Assembly (NCBI RefSeq): GCF_027924405.1 | Contig: NZ_AP026978.1 | Location: 6,882,001 to 6,946,000, forward strand | DNA: 64,000 nucleotides | DNA from: Nocardia sputorum | Lineage (GTDB): Bacteria; Actinomycetota; Actinomycetes; Mycobacteriales; Mycobacteriaceae | Direction of reading: 5' to 3' | Shown here: piece by piece, positions 16,228-24,639 of the stretch | Position numbering within the stretch: position 1 is the first letter of the stretch | Layout of the letters: each line of letters opens with the position of its first letter | Made by a program: the position numbers and the translations under genes | Notes under the pieces: generated by a model | Seen by the model: the letters and a program-made list of their open reading frames with translations, nothing else | Told to the model about the DNA's origin: nothing | Databases searched by the model: none

Positions 16228-18168
16228 ATGGCAGAAGTGGAACGGCACAAGTACGACGTCGTCGTGATCGGAGCGGGCGGCGCCGGATTGCGAGCGGTCA
16301 TCGAAGCCAGGGAGCACGGGCTGTCCGTCGCGGTGGTGTGCAAGTCGCTGTTCGGCAAGGCCCATACGGTGATGGCCGAGGGCGGCTGCGCGGCGTCGAT
16401 GGGCAACGCCAACGAGAAGGACAATTGGCAGGTCCATTTCCGGGACACGATGCGCGGCGGCAAGTTCCTCAACAACTGGCGCATGGCCGAACTGCATGCC
16501 CAGGAGGCGCCCGATCGGGTGTGGGAACTGGAGACCTACGGGGCGCTGTTCGACCGCACCCCGGACGGCCGCATCAGCCAGCGCAATTTCGGCGGCCACA
16601 CCTACCCGCGGCTCGCCCACGTCGGCGACCGGACCGGCCTGGAGATCATCCGCACCATGCAGCAGAAGATCGTCTCGCTGCAACAGGAGGATTTCGCCGC
16701 GACCGGCGACTACGAGAAACGCATCAAGGTGTTCGCCGAGTGCACGATCACCGAATTGCTCAAGGACGGTGACCGCATCTCCGGCGCCTTCGGCTACTGG
16801 CGCGAATCCGGGCGCTTCATCCTGTTCGAGACCCCCGCGGTGGTGCTGGCCACCGGTGGCATCGGCAAGTCGTACAAGGTGACCTCGAACTCCTGGGAGT
16901 ACACCGGCGACGGGCACGCGCTGGCGCTGCGCGCGGGCGCGACGCTGATCAACATGGAGTTCCTGCAGTTCCATCCGACCGGCATGGTCTGGCCGCCGAG
17001 CGTGAAGGGCATCCTGGTCACCGAGGGCGTGCGCGGCGACGGCGGGGTGCTGAAGAACACCGAGGGCAAGCGGTTCATGTTCGACTACATTCCGCCGGTC
17101 TTCAAGGGTCAGTACGCCGAGACCGAGGAGGAGGCCGACCAATGGCTGCGCGACAACGACTCCGCGCGCCGCACGCCGGACCTGCTGCCCCGTGACGAGG
17201 TCGCCCGCGCCATCAACGAAGAGGTCAAGGCGGGGCGCGGCACCGAGCACGGGGGCGTCTACCTCGACATCGCTTCCCGGATGCCCGCCGAGGAGATCGT
17301 GCGCCGGCTTCCTTCGATGCACCATCAGTTCAAGGAACTCGCGGACGTGGACATCACCAAGGAGCCGATGGAGGTCGGGCCGACCTGCCATTACGTGATG
17401 GGCGGCGTCGAGGTCGATCCGGACACCGGTGCGGCCACGGTGCCCGGCCTGTTCGCCGCGGGCGAGTGCTCCGGCGGCATGCACGGGTCGAATCGACTGG
17501 GCGGGAATTCACTGTCCGACCTGCTGGTATTCGGACGCCGGGCCGGACTCGGAGCCGCCGCTTACGTGGAACAACTCGGCGAGCGGCCGTCGGTCGCGGA
17601 CGACGATGTCACGAAGGCCGCGAAGGCCGCCGTGGCGCCGTTCGATCCGCCCGCCGACGGCAACGGCGAGAACCCCTACACCCTGCACACCGATCTGCAG
17701 CAGACGATGAACGACCTCGTCGGCATCATCCGCAAGGAACACGAGGTGCGCGAGGCGATCGACAAGCTCGCCCAGTTGCGCGCCCGGTTCCGGCAGGTGA
17801 CCGTGGAGGGCCACCGCCAGTTCAATCCCGGCTGGCATCTCGCGCTCGACTTGCAGAACATGCTGCTGGTCAGCGAATGCGTGGCGCACGCGGCGCTGTT
17901 GCGTACCGAGAGCCGCGGCGGGCACACCCGGGACGACTACCCGTCGATGGATCCGGACTGGCGCAACAAACTGCTGGTCTGCGCGGTCGATCCGGACACG
18001 GCCGGCGACCCGATCCCCGGCGTCACCGTGACGCGCAAGGACCAGACACCGATGCGGTCGGATCTGCTCGCCCTTTTCGATCTCGGCGAGCTCGAGAAGT
18101 ACTACACCCCGGATGAACTCGCCGGGCACCCGGCCGCGGCCGGGCATTCGACGGAGCGAGAGGCGTAA
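16228..18168 (+). CDS. sdhA: succinate dehydrogenase/fumarate reductase flavoprotein subunit
   Basis: A 646-residue catalytic subunit. ATG 16228 follows CGAGGAG at a slightly long spacing. The FAD dinucleotide fold is VVVIGAGGAGLRAVIEA; the flavin/substrate blocks include HTVMAEGGCAASMGNANEKD, RNFGGHTYPRLAHVGD and MHGSNRLGGNSLSDLL, whose Arg and His residues belong to the dicarboxylate site. It oxidises succinate to fumarate in the TCA cycle and passes electrons to the SdhB clusters. The Sdh1-like N-terminus and gene order (anchor-flavoprotein-FeS) match Rv0248c. Two nucleotides separate it from sdhB, so the subunits are co-translated. Confidence 0.96.
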   Translation: MAEVERHKYDVVVIGAGGAGLRAVIEAREHGLSVAVVCKSLFGKAHTVMAEGGCAASMGNANEKDNWQVHFRDTMRGGKFLNNWRMAELHAQEAPDRVWELETYGALFDRTPDGRISQRNFGGHTYPRLAHVGDRTGLEIIRTMQQKIVSLQQEDFAATGDYEKRIKVFAECTITELLKDGDRISGAFGYWRESGRFILFETPAVVLATGGIGKSYKVTSNSWEYTGDGHALALRAGATLINMEFLQFHPTGMVWPPSVKGILVTEGVRGDGGVLKNTEGKRFMFDYIPPVFKGQYAETEEEADQWLRDNDSARRTPDLLPRDEVARAINEEVKAGRGTEHGGVYLDIASRMPAEEIVRRLPSMHHQFKELADVDITKEPMEVGPTCHYVMGGVEVDPDTGAATVPGLFAAGECSGGMHGSNRLGGNSLSDLLVFGRRAGLGAAAYVEQLGERPSVADDDVTKAAKAAVAPFDPPADGNGENPYTLHTDLQQTMNDLVGIIRKEHEVREAIDKLAQLRARFRQVTVEGHRQFNPGWHLALDLQNMLLVSECVAHAALLRTESRGGHTRDDYPSMDPDWRNKLLVCAVDPDTAGDPIPGVTVTRKDQTPMRSDLLALFDLGELEKYYTPDELAGHPAAAGHSTEREA

Positions 18169-18170
18169 CG

Positions 18171-18917
18171 ATGGGTTACGACGCCAAATTCCGCGTCTGG
18201 CGCGGCGATCTCGACGGCGGAGAACTGCAGGATTTCACCGTGCTGGTGAACGAGGGTGAGGTGGTGCTCGACATCATCCACCGGCTACAGGCCACCCAGG
18301 CGCCCGACCTGGCGGTGCGCTGGAACTGCAAGGCGGGGAAATGCGGTTCCTGTTCCGCCGAAGTGAACGGGCGGCCACGGCTGCTGTGCATGACGCGGAT
18401 GTCGACCTTCACCGAGGACGAAGTGATCACGGTGACGCCGATGCGCACCTTCCCCGTGATCAAAGACCTCGTGACAGACGTGTCGTTCAATTACGAGAAG
18501 GCGCGCGAGATCCCGTCGTTCACGCCGCCCGCCGATCTGAAACCGGGCGAGTACCGGATGAAGCAGGTCGATGTGGAGCGTTCGCAGGAATTCCGCAAGT
18601 GCATCGAATGCTTCCTGTGCCAGAACACCTGTCACGTGGTGCGTGACCACGAGGAGAACAAGAAAGCGTTCGCGGGGCCGCGCTATTTGATGCGCATCGC
18701 GGAATTGGAGATGCATCCGCTGGATGTGGGCGACCGCGCCGAACTCGCCCAGGACGAGCAGGGACTCGGTCTGTGCAATATCACCAAATGCTGCACCGAG
18801 GTCTGCCCGGAACACATCAAGATCACCGACAACGCGTTGATCCCGATGAAGGAGCGGGTGGCCGACCGCAAGTACGACCCCCTGGTTTGGCTGGGTAACA
18901 AGCTGTTTCGCCGATAG
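18171..18917 (+). CDS. sdhB: succinate dehydrogenase iron-sulfur subunit
   Basis: A 248-residue subunit that carries three iron-sulfur clusters. CKAGKCGSC plus the Cys in RLLCMTR binds the [2Fe-2S] cluster. KCIECFLCQNTCHV and the second cysteine set KCCTEVCPEHI bind the [4Fe-4S] and third centre. It links SdhA to the membrane anchor. Start ATG 18171 lies 2 nt after the sdhA stop, with GAGAGGCG upstream. Equivalent to Rv0247c. The operon ends here at a strong hairpin. Confidence 0.96.
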   Translation: MGYDAKFRVWRGDLDGGELQDFTVLVNEGEVVLDIIHRLQATQAPDLAVRWNCKAGKCGSCSAEVNGRPRLLCMTRMSTFTEDEVITVTPMRTFPVIKDLVTDVSFNYEKAREIPSFTPPADLKPGEYRMKQVDVERSQEFRKCIECFLCQNTCHVVRDHEENKKAFAGPRYLMRIAELEMHPLDVGDRAELAQDEQGLGLCNITKCCTEVCPEHIKITDNALIPMKERVADRKYDPLVWLGNKLFRR

Positions 18918-18926
18918 CGCCGGACC

Positions 18927-18952
18927 ACCGGCCGGGGTGATCCCCGGCCGGT
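18927..18952. terminator. bidirectional hairpin terminator after the sdh operon
   Basis: ACCGGCCGGGG-TGAT-CCCCGGCCGGT: a perfect 11-bp stem with a 4-nt loop between sdhB and the convergent small membrane-protein gene. Confidence 0.75.
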
Positions 18953-18962
18953 CGGCGCACCC

Positions 18963-19160
18963 TTACAACATGGCCACGACACCGAGGGCCACGATCCACA
19001 CCAGCAGGCCGACGAGCAGCGCCGACAGCAGTGAGCTGGTGAGGACGAAGACTCCGACCGCCGACACCGCGAACAACAGCGCGACGATCAGCCATTCCAC
19101 CCAATCGTCCGGCCGTAATTTCCGGTACCGGGGATGGGAACTCTTGAGCCCACGGTCCAC
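18963..19160 (-). CDS. small two-helix membrane protein
   Basis: A 65-residue protein: a basic N-terminus (MDRGLKSSHPRYRKLRPDD), then hydrophobic stretches WLIVALLFAVSAVGVFVL and SALLVGLLVWIVALGVVAML, giving two membrane helices joined by a short turn. The basic end should be cytoplasmic. GTG start at 19160; no strong ribosome site. Convergent with sdhB. No family recognised; the clear membrane pattern supports it as a real gene. Confidence 0.6.
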   Translation of the reverse strand: MDRGLKSSHPRYRKLRPDDWVEWLIVALLFAVSAVGVFVLTSSLLSALLVGLLVWIVALGVVAML

Positions 19161-19248
19161 GGATATGGGCTACCCGCCTCCGGCCTCGGCAAACGTCTTT
19201 TCGTTGCCGAATATGTGTCATTCCGTGATTTTCGGCGGCCACCGTGCC

Positions 19249-19473
19249 TTATCGTGGCCGGTCGAACTCGCCGTCCTGCACGCCCGCGGTGAAGGCGGCC
19301 CACTCCGCGGGCGTGAAGATCAGCACCGGCCCGTCCGGGTCCTTCCCGTTGCGCATTCCCACGTGTCCGTCGGCGAGCAGCGCCACCTCGACGCTGTCGT
19401 TGCCCGCTCCTTCCCCCGCCCTTCGCCACGTGGCGCCGGTCAGGTCGATGTTCGCGTTGCCTTGAATGCTCAC
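19249..19473 (-). CDS. DUF397 domain protein
   Basis: A 74-residue DUF397 protein. The diagnostic blocks are TGATWRRAGEG near the start, DSVEVALLADGHVGMRNGKD in the middle and ILFTPAEWAAFTAG-type helix (IFTPAEWAAFTAGVQDGEFD) at the end. GTG 19473 is chosen because GAAGGAG lies 6-12 nt upstream. DUF397 proteins are small partners of XRE-type regulators in actinobacteria and may work like antitoxin or anti-regulator proteins, but no mechanism is firmly shown. Here no XRE gene is adjacent; instead the neighbour is an unknown protein (19661-20131) that is related to the one at 61283. Confidence 0.85.
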   Translation of the reverse strand: MSIQGNANIDLTGATWRRAGEGAGNDSVEVALLADGHVGMRNGKDPDGPVLIFTPAEWAAFTAGVQDGEFDRPR

Positions 19474-19660
19474 GAATTGGACTCCTTCGCTGTCTGCCGT
19501 GGCAGACGTGTACGGACCGAGAACCCAGCGCTGTCGCCGGACGCATTCACGCGCGCCCGATAGTACCGCCGCCGACCGGCGCTGTCGGGCGAACAACCGG
19601 CCGAAATCGGCCCGGTACCTCGATGATCCCGGCTGACAGTTGTCACGGGTATCGCCGTGC

Positions 19661-20131
19661 TCAGCGGCGGCGCGGCGCAGGCTCGGCCCACGCCCGGATG
19701 GCCGCGACCACTACCCGCCCGGAGGGGCGGAATCGGTTTCGCGGCGGCACTATCCAGGATCGGATCGCGCCGACCGAGGCGGTCGGGGACGGCAACGCGA
19801 TCGTCGACCCGGTGCGGGAGACCGACACGTTGAGCCGGAACAACTCCGCGAACAAGCGCGTATCGTTTTCCGGCAGGTCCGGCGCGATCAAGAAAGTCCA
19901 TCGGTTCGAGCGCGGGTGCGCCAGGATCGGCCCGAGCCGGACGCTCTTGCTCTGTAGGTGCGCCTTGACCGCCTGCCCCAGACCGCTCGGCATGGTCAAT
20001 GCCCACACCGAGCCTGCTCGCATCACGATGCGGCCCAGTTCGGGTGGGTCGACCATGGCGGGCAGATCACATTCGCGCCGGTAGAACTGACATCTGGACC
20101 GTGGTGTATCCCCAAGTGGCCTCTGCTCCAC
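19661..20131 (-). CDS. unknown protein, relative of the 61283-61807 protein
   Basis: A 156-residue protein whose core matches the protein at 61283: LGRIVMRAGSVWALTMP aligns with LGRIMLEVGAVGAVVMP, LGPILAHPRSNRWTFLIAP with PGPIIAHPRADRWTFLTGP, and the later LPSPTASVGAIRSWIVPP with LPSPTDEHGGYRTWVVAP. Compared with that protein it lacks about 30 N-terminal residues; the reading frame stays open upstream, so the start may be further out or the gene may be truncated. It lies just before a DUF397 gene on the same strand. Function unknown; the alternating strands and the RWTFL core suggest a small alpha/beta fold. Confidence 0.65.
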   Translation of the reverse strand: MEQRPLGDTPRSRCQFYRRECDLPAMVDPPELGRIVMRAGSVWALTMPSGLGQAVKAHLQSKSVRLGPILAHPRSNRWTFLIAPDLPENDTRLFAELFRLNVSVSRTGSTIALPSPTASVGAIRSWIVPPRNRFRPSGRVVVAAIRAWAEPAPRRR

Positions 20132-20360
20132 TGAACAACCCCCTGCAGTTGTGTGGTTCGATCGACAATGAGGTGCGCGCCAAACCGAAGCGCCTGCTCT
20201 CCGACCGCGGTGGCCTCGCGTACCGATATGAATGCGGCGATGGCCGAGTGTGGCGCGACTACCTATAGTTTCGCTTTCCCCAGACCGGGAACGGCGGATA
20301 AAGACTGGCCAAAATTGCGGAAAAGTAGTCGACTATGGGACGTCTGTTAACTGCTGTGAC

Positions 20361-21302
20361 TCAATGCCAACTGTGGTCGGTGCGAGCGGTGCGCGGGCCG
20401 AACTTCGGTTTGTGGAAGTGGCCGCTGATTTCCAGCAGGCGGATCGCTCGATAGCGGTGTGGACGCAGCGGTTCCAGATATTCGACCATCTCGTCGTCGT
20501 CGATCGGACGGCCGAGCAGGGTCCAGCCGACCGTAGCGGCGAGGTGATAATCACCGACCGACAGCGCGTCCGCGTCACCGAAAGCTCGCTGCCCGATTTC
20601 CGCGGCTGTCCACACCCCGATACCGGGAACGCTGCACAGCATGCGTGCCGCCTCGGCCGGATCCACCCGCGCGGCGCGCTCCAGCGACTCGGCGATCCGC
20701 GCCGCGCGCACGATGGTCTGCGCGCGCTGCGGTCCGACGTTGGCCCGGTGGTAGACCCAGGAGGGAATCCGCCGCCAGGTGTCGGCGTCCGGCGGCAGCC
20801 GCATTCCTTCCGGTGCCGGGCCCGGCGCCGGTTCGCCGTACTGCCGCACCAGCTTCCGCCACGATGCCCGCGCGGAGACGGTGTGCACCTTCTGCTCCAG
20901 CACGGCCGGTACGAGGGCTTCGAACACCAGATCCGTGCGCAACATGCGCAGGCCGGGGAACCGGCGGTGCGCATCGATGAGCTTCGGGTGATCAGGGAGG
21001 AACGCCGAGACGTTCTCGTCCAGGCAGAGCATGCGCTCGAGACCCGCGAGGAATTCCTCCGCGCCCGGCCCCCAAGCGCGGGCCTGCACCGCACACGGGC
21101 CGGACTGCGCCAACCGGTAGGTGACCGGCCCGGTCGGGAGGCGGGAGGCATGCCAGTGCGCGCCGTCGGCGGTCACCCGGTGGCACGGATCACCTGTGCC
21201 GCGGCCGAGCGGGGCCAGGGTGCACGCCAGATCGATCGGCCGATCCGTCATGAGGGTCCGGCTCGCTCCCGGTTCGACCGTCACGCTGCGCACCGGCCTC
21301 AT
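20361..21302 (-). CDS. DNA-3-methyladenine glycosylase II-like (AlkA/HhH-GPD)
   Basis: About 313 residues. The HhH-GPD signature is present: LCSVPGIGVWTAAEIGQRA (helix-hairpin-helix) followed by DALSVGDYHL, where the Asp is the catalytic residue. An upstream LVFEALVPAVLEQKVHTVSA helix is typical of the AlkA-like fold. The enzyme should remove alkylated purines in base-excision repair. No [4Fe-4S] cysteine loop follows, so it is AlkA-like rather than EndoIII-like. The start is uncertain: 21302 (ATG) and 21293 (GTG) give a natural N-terminus (MRPVRSVTVEPG), while the frame is open to 21392. Its 3' end is followed by an AT-richer 230-base spacer. Confidence 0.85.
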   Translation of the reverse strand: MRPVRSVTVEPGASRTLMTDRPIDLACTLAPLGRGTGDPCHRVTADGAHWHASRLPTGPVTYRLAQSGPCAVQARAWGPGAEEFLAGLERMLCLDENVSAFLPDHPKLIDAHRRFPGLRMLRTDLVFEALVPAVLEQKVHTVSARASWRKLVRQYGEPAPGPAPEGMRLPPDADTWRRIPSWVYHRANVGPQRAQTIVRAARIAESLERAARVDPAEAARMLCSVPGIGVWTAAEIGQRAFGDADALSVGDYHLAATVGWTLLGRPIDDDEMVEYLEPLRPHRYRAIRLLEISGHFHKPKFGPRTARTDHSWH

Positions 21303-21494
21303 TCTGCCCGGTGCGGCGCGCGGCGCCGCATCACCCTCCGCCCGGGCGCGACGGATTATCATCACACCCATAACTCTTCTCATCTCGATCACGCATGATT
21401 ATAGTTTCGCAATCGGTTGTAACGAAACAAGATTCACGGCGATATTGATTTCGTTCGGCAAATAGCTGGCTGTAGCGATGACGGAGGTTGTCTG

Positions 21495-21599
21495 ATGATC
21501 ACCAATCTGCTCAACTGGTTGCTCAACGCCTGGGGCGGGATTTTCGCGGGCAGTTCGGGCTACCAGATCCCGCCGGGCACCCTGCCGTTCGGCAGCTGA
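21495..21599 (+). CDS. 34-residue small protein
   Basis: ATG 21495 is preceded by CGGAGG at 8 nt and opens 34 codons ending in TGA at 21599. The N-terminus MITNLLNWLLNAWGGIFAG is strongly amphipathic or membrane-inserting (Leu/Trp/Ile on one face) and the C-terminus YQIPPGTLPFGS is proline-rich. The leader (21393-21494) is much more AT-rich than its surroundings, as for a promoter and 5'UTR. I recognise no family. It could be a membrane-active small protein, a leader peptide or a regulatory peptide. Too short for routine gene finding. Confidence 0.6.
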   Translation: MITNLLNWLLNAWGGIFAGSSGYQIPPGTLPFGS

Positions 21600-21632
21600 C
21601 CTCGCCCGGATCGCAGGCGGGCCCCGAAAGGC

Positions 21633-24431
21633 TCACCGCTCCAAGAGAAATTGCGCGAGATGCCGCGCCTGTCGCCCGGCCAGGGCAGCGGCCTGGGTGC
21701 GACAGGAGAAGCCGTCGGCGAGGAAGATCGCGTCCTCGCCCGCGGCGCGCAGCGCGGGGAGCATGCCGTTCTCGGCCACCGCTACCGAAATGTCGTAATG
21801 ACCTCGCTGCATTCCGAAATTTCCCGCCAGACCGCAGCATCCGGTGATTTCCGTCACCTGCACGCCCATACTGGCTAATAACCGGCGTTCGACGTCGAAA
21901 CCGAGGATCGCGTGCTGGTGACAGTGCGGTTGGACCACCACCGACTGCCCGGTTCGCCGTGGCGGCCGCCAGGTCGGCTGCTCGGCCAGGAACTCGGCCA
22001 AGGTGCGTACCGCGGCGGCGGTGGGCGCGGAGCGTGGATCCTCCGGCAACAGTTCGGTCAGGTCCGCGCGCAGGACTGCGGTGCAGGACGGTTCCAGCCC
22101 GACGATCACGCCGCCCGCGCTCACGTGCTCCTCCAGCGCGGCCAGGGTGGCCCGCAGCCGCGCGCGGGCGCCGTCGAGCTGCCCGGTGCTGATCCAGGTC
22201 AATCCGCAGCAGACGCGTCGCTCGGGGATCCGGACCCGGTAGCCCAACGTGGTCAGCAACCGAGCCGCCGCCAGTGCGATCTCCGGATCGAACGCGTCGG
22301 TGAACGTATCGATCCACAGCATGACCTCCCCGCGACCACCGCTGCGCTCCTCCGGCGCATAGGACGACTCGGCCAGTGCGGCGCCGTCGTCCAGATCGCG
22401 CCAGATCCGGCGGAAGCCGCGCACGGCCAGGCGCGGCACGTCACGGCGCGGGTCGATGCCCGCCGCGCGCAGACCGATTCGACGCAGCGCGGGCCGGCCG
22501 GCGAGTGCGTTGACGACCCTCGGCAGCCGGCTCGCGGCCGACAGCCACCGGGGCAGCCGGCCCAGCGAGTAGTGATCGATCGGGCGCAGCCGATGGCGGT
22601 AGCGGCGATACAGCGTCTCCGACTTGTAGGTGGCCATGTCCACGCCCGCCGGACAGTCCGACCGGCACGCCCGGCACGACAGGCACAGGTCCAGCGACTC
22701 CGCCACAGCCTCCGACGACCAGGGCAGCGCGCCGCGCACCACCTCCTGCAACACCCTCGCCCGCCCGCGCGTGCTGTCCTTCTCGTCCCGGGTGGCCTGG
22801 TAGGACGGGCACATGAAACCGCCGTCGGCGCGGCACTTGCCGACGCCGACGCAACGATGAACCGCGACGGCCATATCGCCGCCGTCTTCGGGGAGCGGGT
22901 GACCGAGCGACGGCCGGGCGTCCATCAATCCGGCCAGCCGCAGGTCGGCGTCGATCGCACGGGGTGCGACGAGCACACCGGGATTCAGGACGTCGCCGGG
23001 ATCGAACAGCGCCTTGTATCCGGCGAAGACGTCGAGCACCGCAGGGGAGTACATCACCGAGAGCAGCTCCGAGCGGGCCCGGCCGTCGCCGTGCTCGCCG
23101 GAGAGCGAACCGCCGTAGCGCACGACCAATTCCGCCGCGTCGAAGAGGAAAGCGCGGAAACGGCGCGGCGCGTCGGCGATCGGGAGATCGAGGCGGACGT
23201 GGATGCAGCCGTCGCCGATGTGCCCGTACAACAGCCCGTCGACGCCGTGGTCGCGGGTGAGTGCGGCGAAATCGCGCAGGTAGGCGCCGAGCCGCGCGGG
23301 TGGGACGGCCGCGTCCTCCCACCCCGGCCACGCCGGCCGACCGTCGGGCGTGCGACCCGCCAGCCCCGCGCCGTCGGCCCGGATCCGCCAGAGCGCCGCC
23401 GCCGTCCCCGGATCGGTGACGATCCGGGTGTCCATCGCGCCCGTGGTCCGGCACAGCTCCTGTGCTACGGCCAGCGCGTCGGCTCGGGTCTCGCCCGCGG
23501 TCTCCACGAACAGCCAACCGCCGCCGCGCGGCAGGTCGGGCACCGTGCCCCGGTGCGCCCGGACCACGTCGACCAGCCGCGCGTCGATGCCTTCGACCGC
23601 GATCGGCGCGCAGGCCAGCACGGCGGAGACGTCGTCGGCCGCCGTGGCCATATCCGGGTAGCCGAGCACGGTGAGCACGGTGGCCGCCGGAAGCGCGACC
23701 AGGTCGACGGTCGCGTCCAGCAGCAAGCCGCAGGTGCCCTCGCTGCCGACGAACGCCTTCGCCGCCGACGCGCCCCGCTCTGGGAGCAGATGCTCCAAGC
23801 CGTATCCCGACGCCTGCCGGTCGAAGCGCCCCAGATCGGTGCGCAGAACCGCGAGATTCGTCCTGCTGAATTCCGCGAGGCCAGGCACCGCCGACAGGTC
23901 GGCGGCCAGCGCGCGTTCGGTGCCGGTGCCGTCCAGGATGCGCACCGCCCGCACGGTGTCGGAGGTGCGGCCCCACGCGACGGCGCGCGGTCCGCAGGCG
24001 TTGTTGCCGATCATGCCGCCGAGGGTGCAGCGATTCTGCGTCGAAGGGTCCGGTCCGAAGCGCAGGCCGTGCGGACGCGCCGCCCGCTGCAATTCCGACA
24101 GCACCACGCCCGGCTGCACGGTGGCCACGCGGGCGGCCGGATCGATCACCACGATCCGGTTCATATGCCTGCTGAAATCGAGCACCAGGCCGGGGCCGAT
24201 CGCGTTGCCCGCCACCGACGTTCCCGCGCCGCGCGCGGTCACCGGAAGGCCCTCGCCGCGGGCGAATTCCAAGGTGACGGCGACGTCCTCGTCGGTCCTG
24301 GGGAAGACGACCGCGGCCGGGAGAACCCGATAGTTCGACGCGTCCGAGGAGTACTCCGCCCGCCGCCGCTCGGAGGTGTCGACCTCACCCGCGATCCTGC
24401 CGTGCAGTGCCGCCATCCGGTTCTCGGTCAC
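21633..24431 (-). CDS. FAD-linked oxidase/Fe-S dehydrogenase (D-2-hydroxyacid type)
   Basis: A 932-residue fusion. Residues about 40-480 are a PCMH-type FAD domain (VTARGAGTSVAGNAIGPGLV, MIGNNACGPRAVAWGRTSD) with the FAD-oxidase C-terminal cap (GEHGDGRARSELLS). The C-terminal half has ferredoxin-like cysteines (CVGVGKCRADGGFMCPS, CLSCRACRSDCPAGVD) and two CCG blocks (RVCCGLTWI, TGCCGLAGNFG). This is the architecture of D-lactate or D-2-hydroxyglutarate dehydrogenases such as YdiJ, feeding electrons to the respiratory chain. Start GTG 24431 (VTENRMAALHG) or ATG 24416; the longer frame upstream is antisense to the ABC gene. The exact substrate is not determinable. Confidence 0.9.
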   Translation of the reverse strand: MTENRMAALHGRIAGEVDTSERRRAEYSSDASNYRVLPAAVVFPRTDEDVAVTLEFARGEGLPVTARGAGTSVAGNAIGPGLVLDFSRHMNRIVVIDPAARVATVQPGVVLSELQRAARPHGLRFGPDPSTQNRCTLGGMIGNNACGPRAVAWGRTSDTVRAVRILDGTGTERALAADLSAVPGLAEFSRTNLAVLRTDLGRFDRQASGYGLEHLLPERGASAAKAFVGSEGTCGLLLDATVDLVALPAATVLTVLGYPDMATAADDVSAVLACAPIAVEGIDARLVDVVRAHRGTVPDLPRGGGWLFVETAGETRADALAVAQELCRTTGAMDTRIVTDPGTAAALWRIRADGAGLAGRTPDGRPAWPGWEDAAVPPARLGAYLRDFAALTRDHGVDGLLYGHIGDGCIHVRLDLPIADAPRRFRAFLFDAAELVVRYGGSLSGEHGDGRARSELLSVMYSPAVLDVFAGYKALFDPGDVLNPGVLVAPRAIDADLRLAGLMDARPSLGHPLPEDGGDMAVAVHRCVGVGKCRADGGFMCPSYQATRDEKDSTRGRARVLQEVVRGALPWSSEAVAESLDLCLSCRACRSDCPAGVDMATYKSETLYRRYRHRLRPIDHYSLGRLPRWLSAASRLPRVVNALAGRPALRRIGLRAAGIDPRRDVPRLAVRGFRRIWRDLDDGAALAESSYAPEERSGGRGEVMLWIDTFTDAFDPEIALAAARLLTTLGYRVRIPERRVCCGLTWISTGQLDGARARLRATLAALEEHVSAGGVIVGLEPSCTAVLRADLTELLPEDPRSAPTAAAVRTLAEFLAEQPTWRPPRRTGQSVVVQPHCHQHAILGFDVERRLLASMGVQVTEITGCCGLAGNFGMQRGHYDISVAVAENGMLPALRAAGEDAIFLADGFSCRTQAAALAGRQARHLAQFLLER

Positions 24432-24639
24432 GGTGTTATTTTCCAGCGAGCTGTGTTCGTTTTTCCAGCGCCTATGCGTAAAGCGCCATGCACGTCGTGG
24501 TCCGGGGTTCGGGTTGTGGCCGGTTTCGCTGTGGGAGGAAAGGGTTCCGCGCCGGAATCGACTTGAACTAAACCATTGTTGAGGTCTTAGTGTCGGTGGC
24601 CAGGTCTTGGATGGGGTGGGGAGCGAGAGGAAGAGCAAC

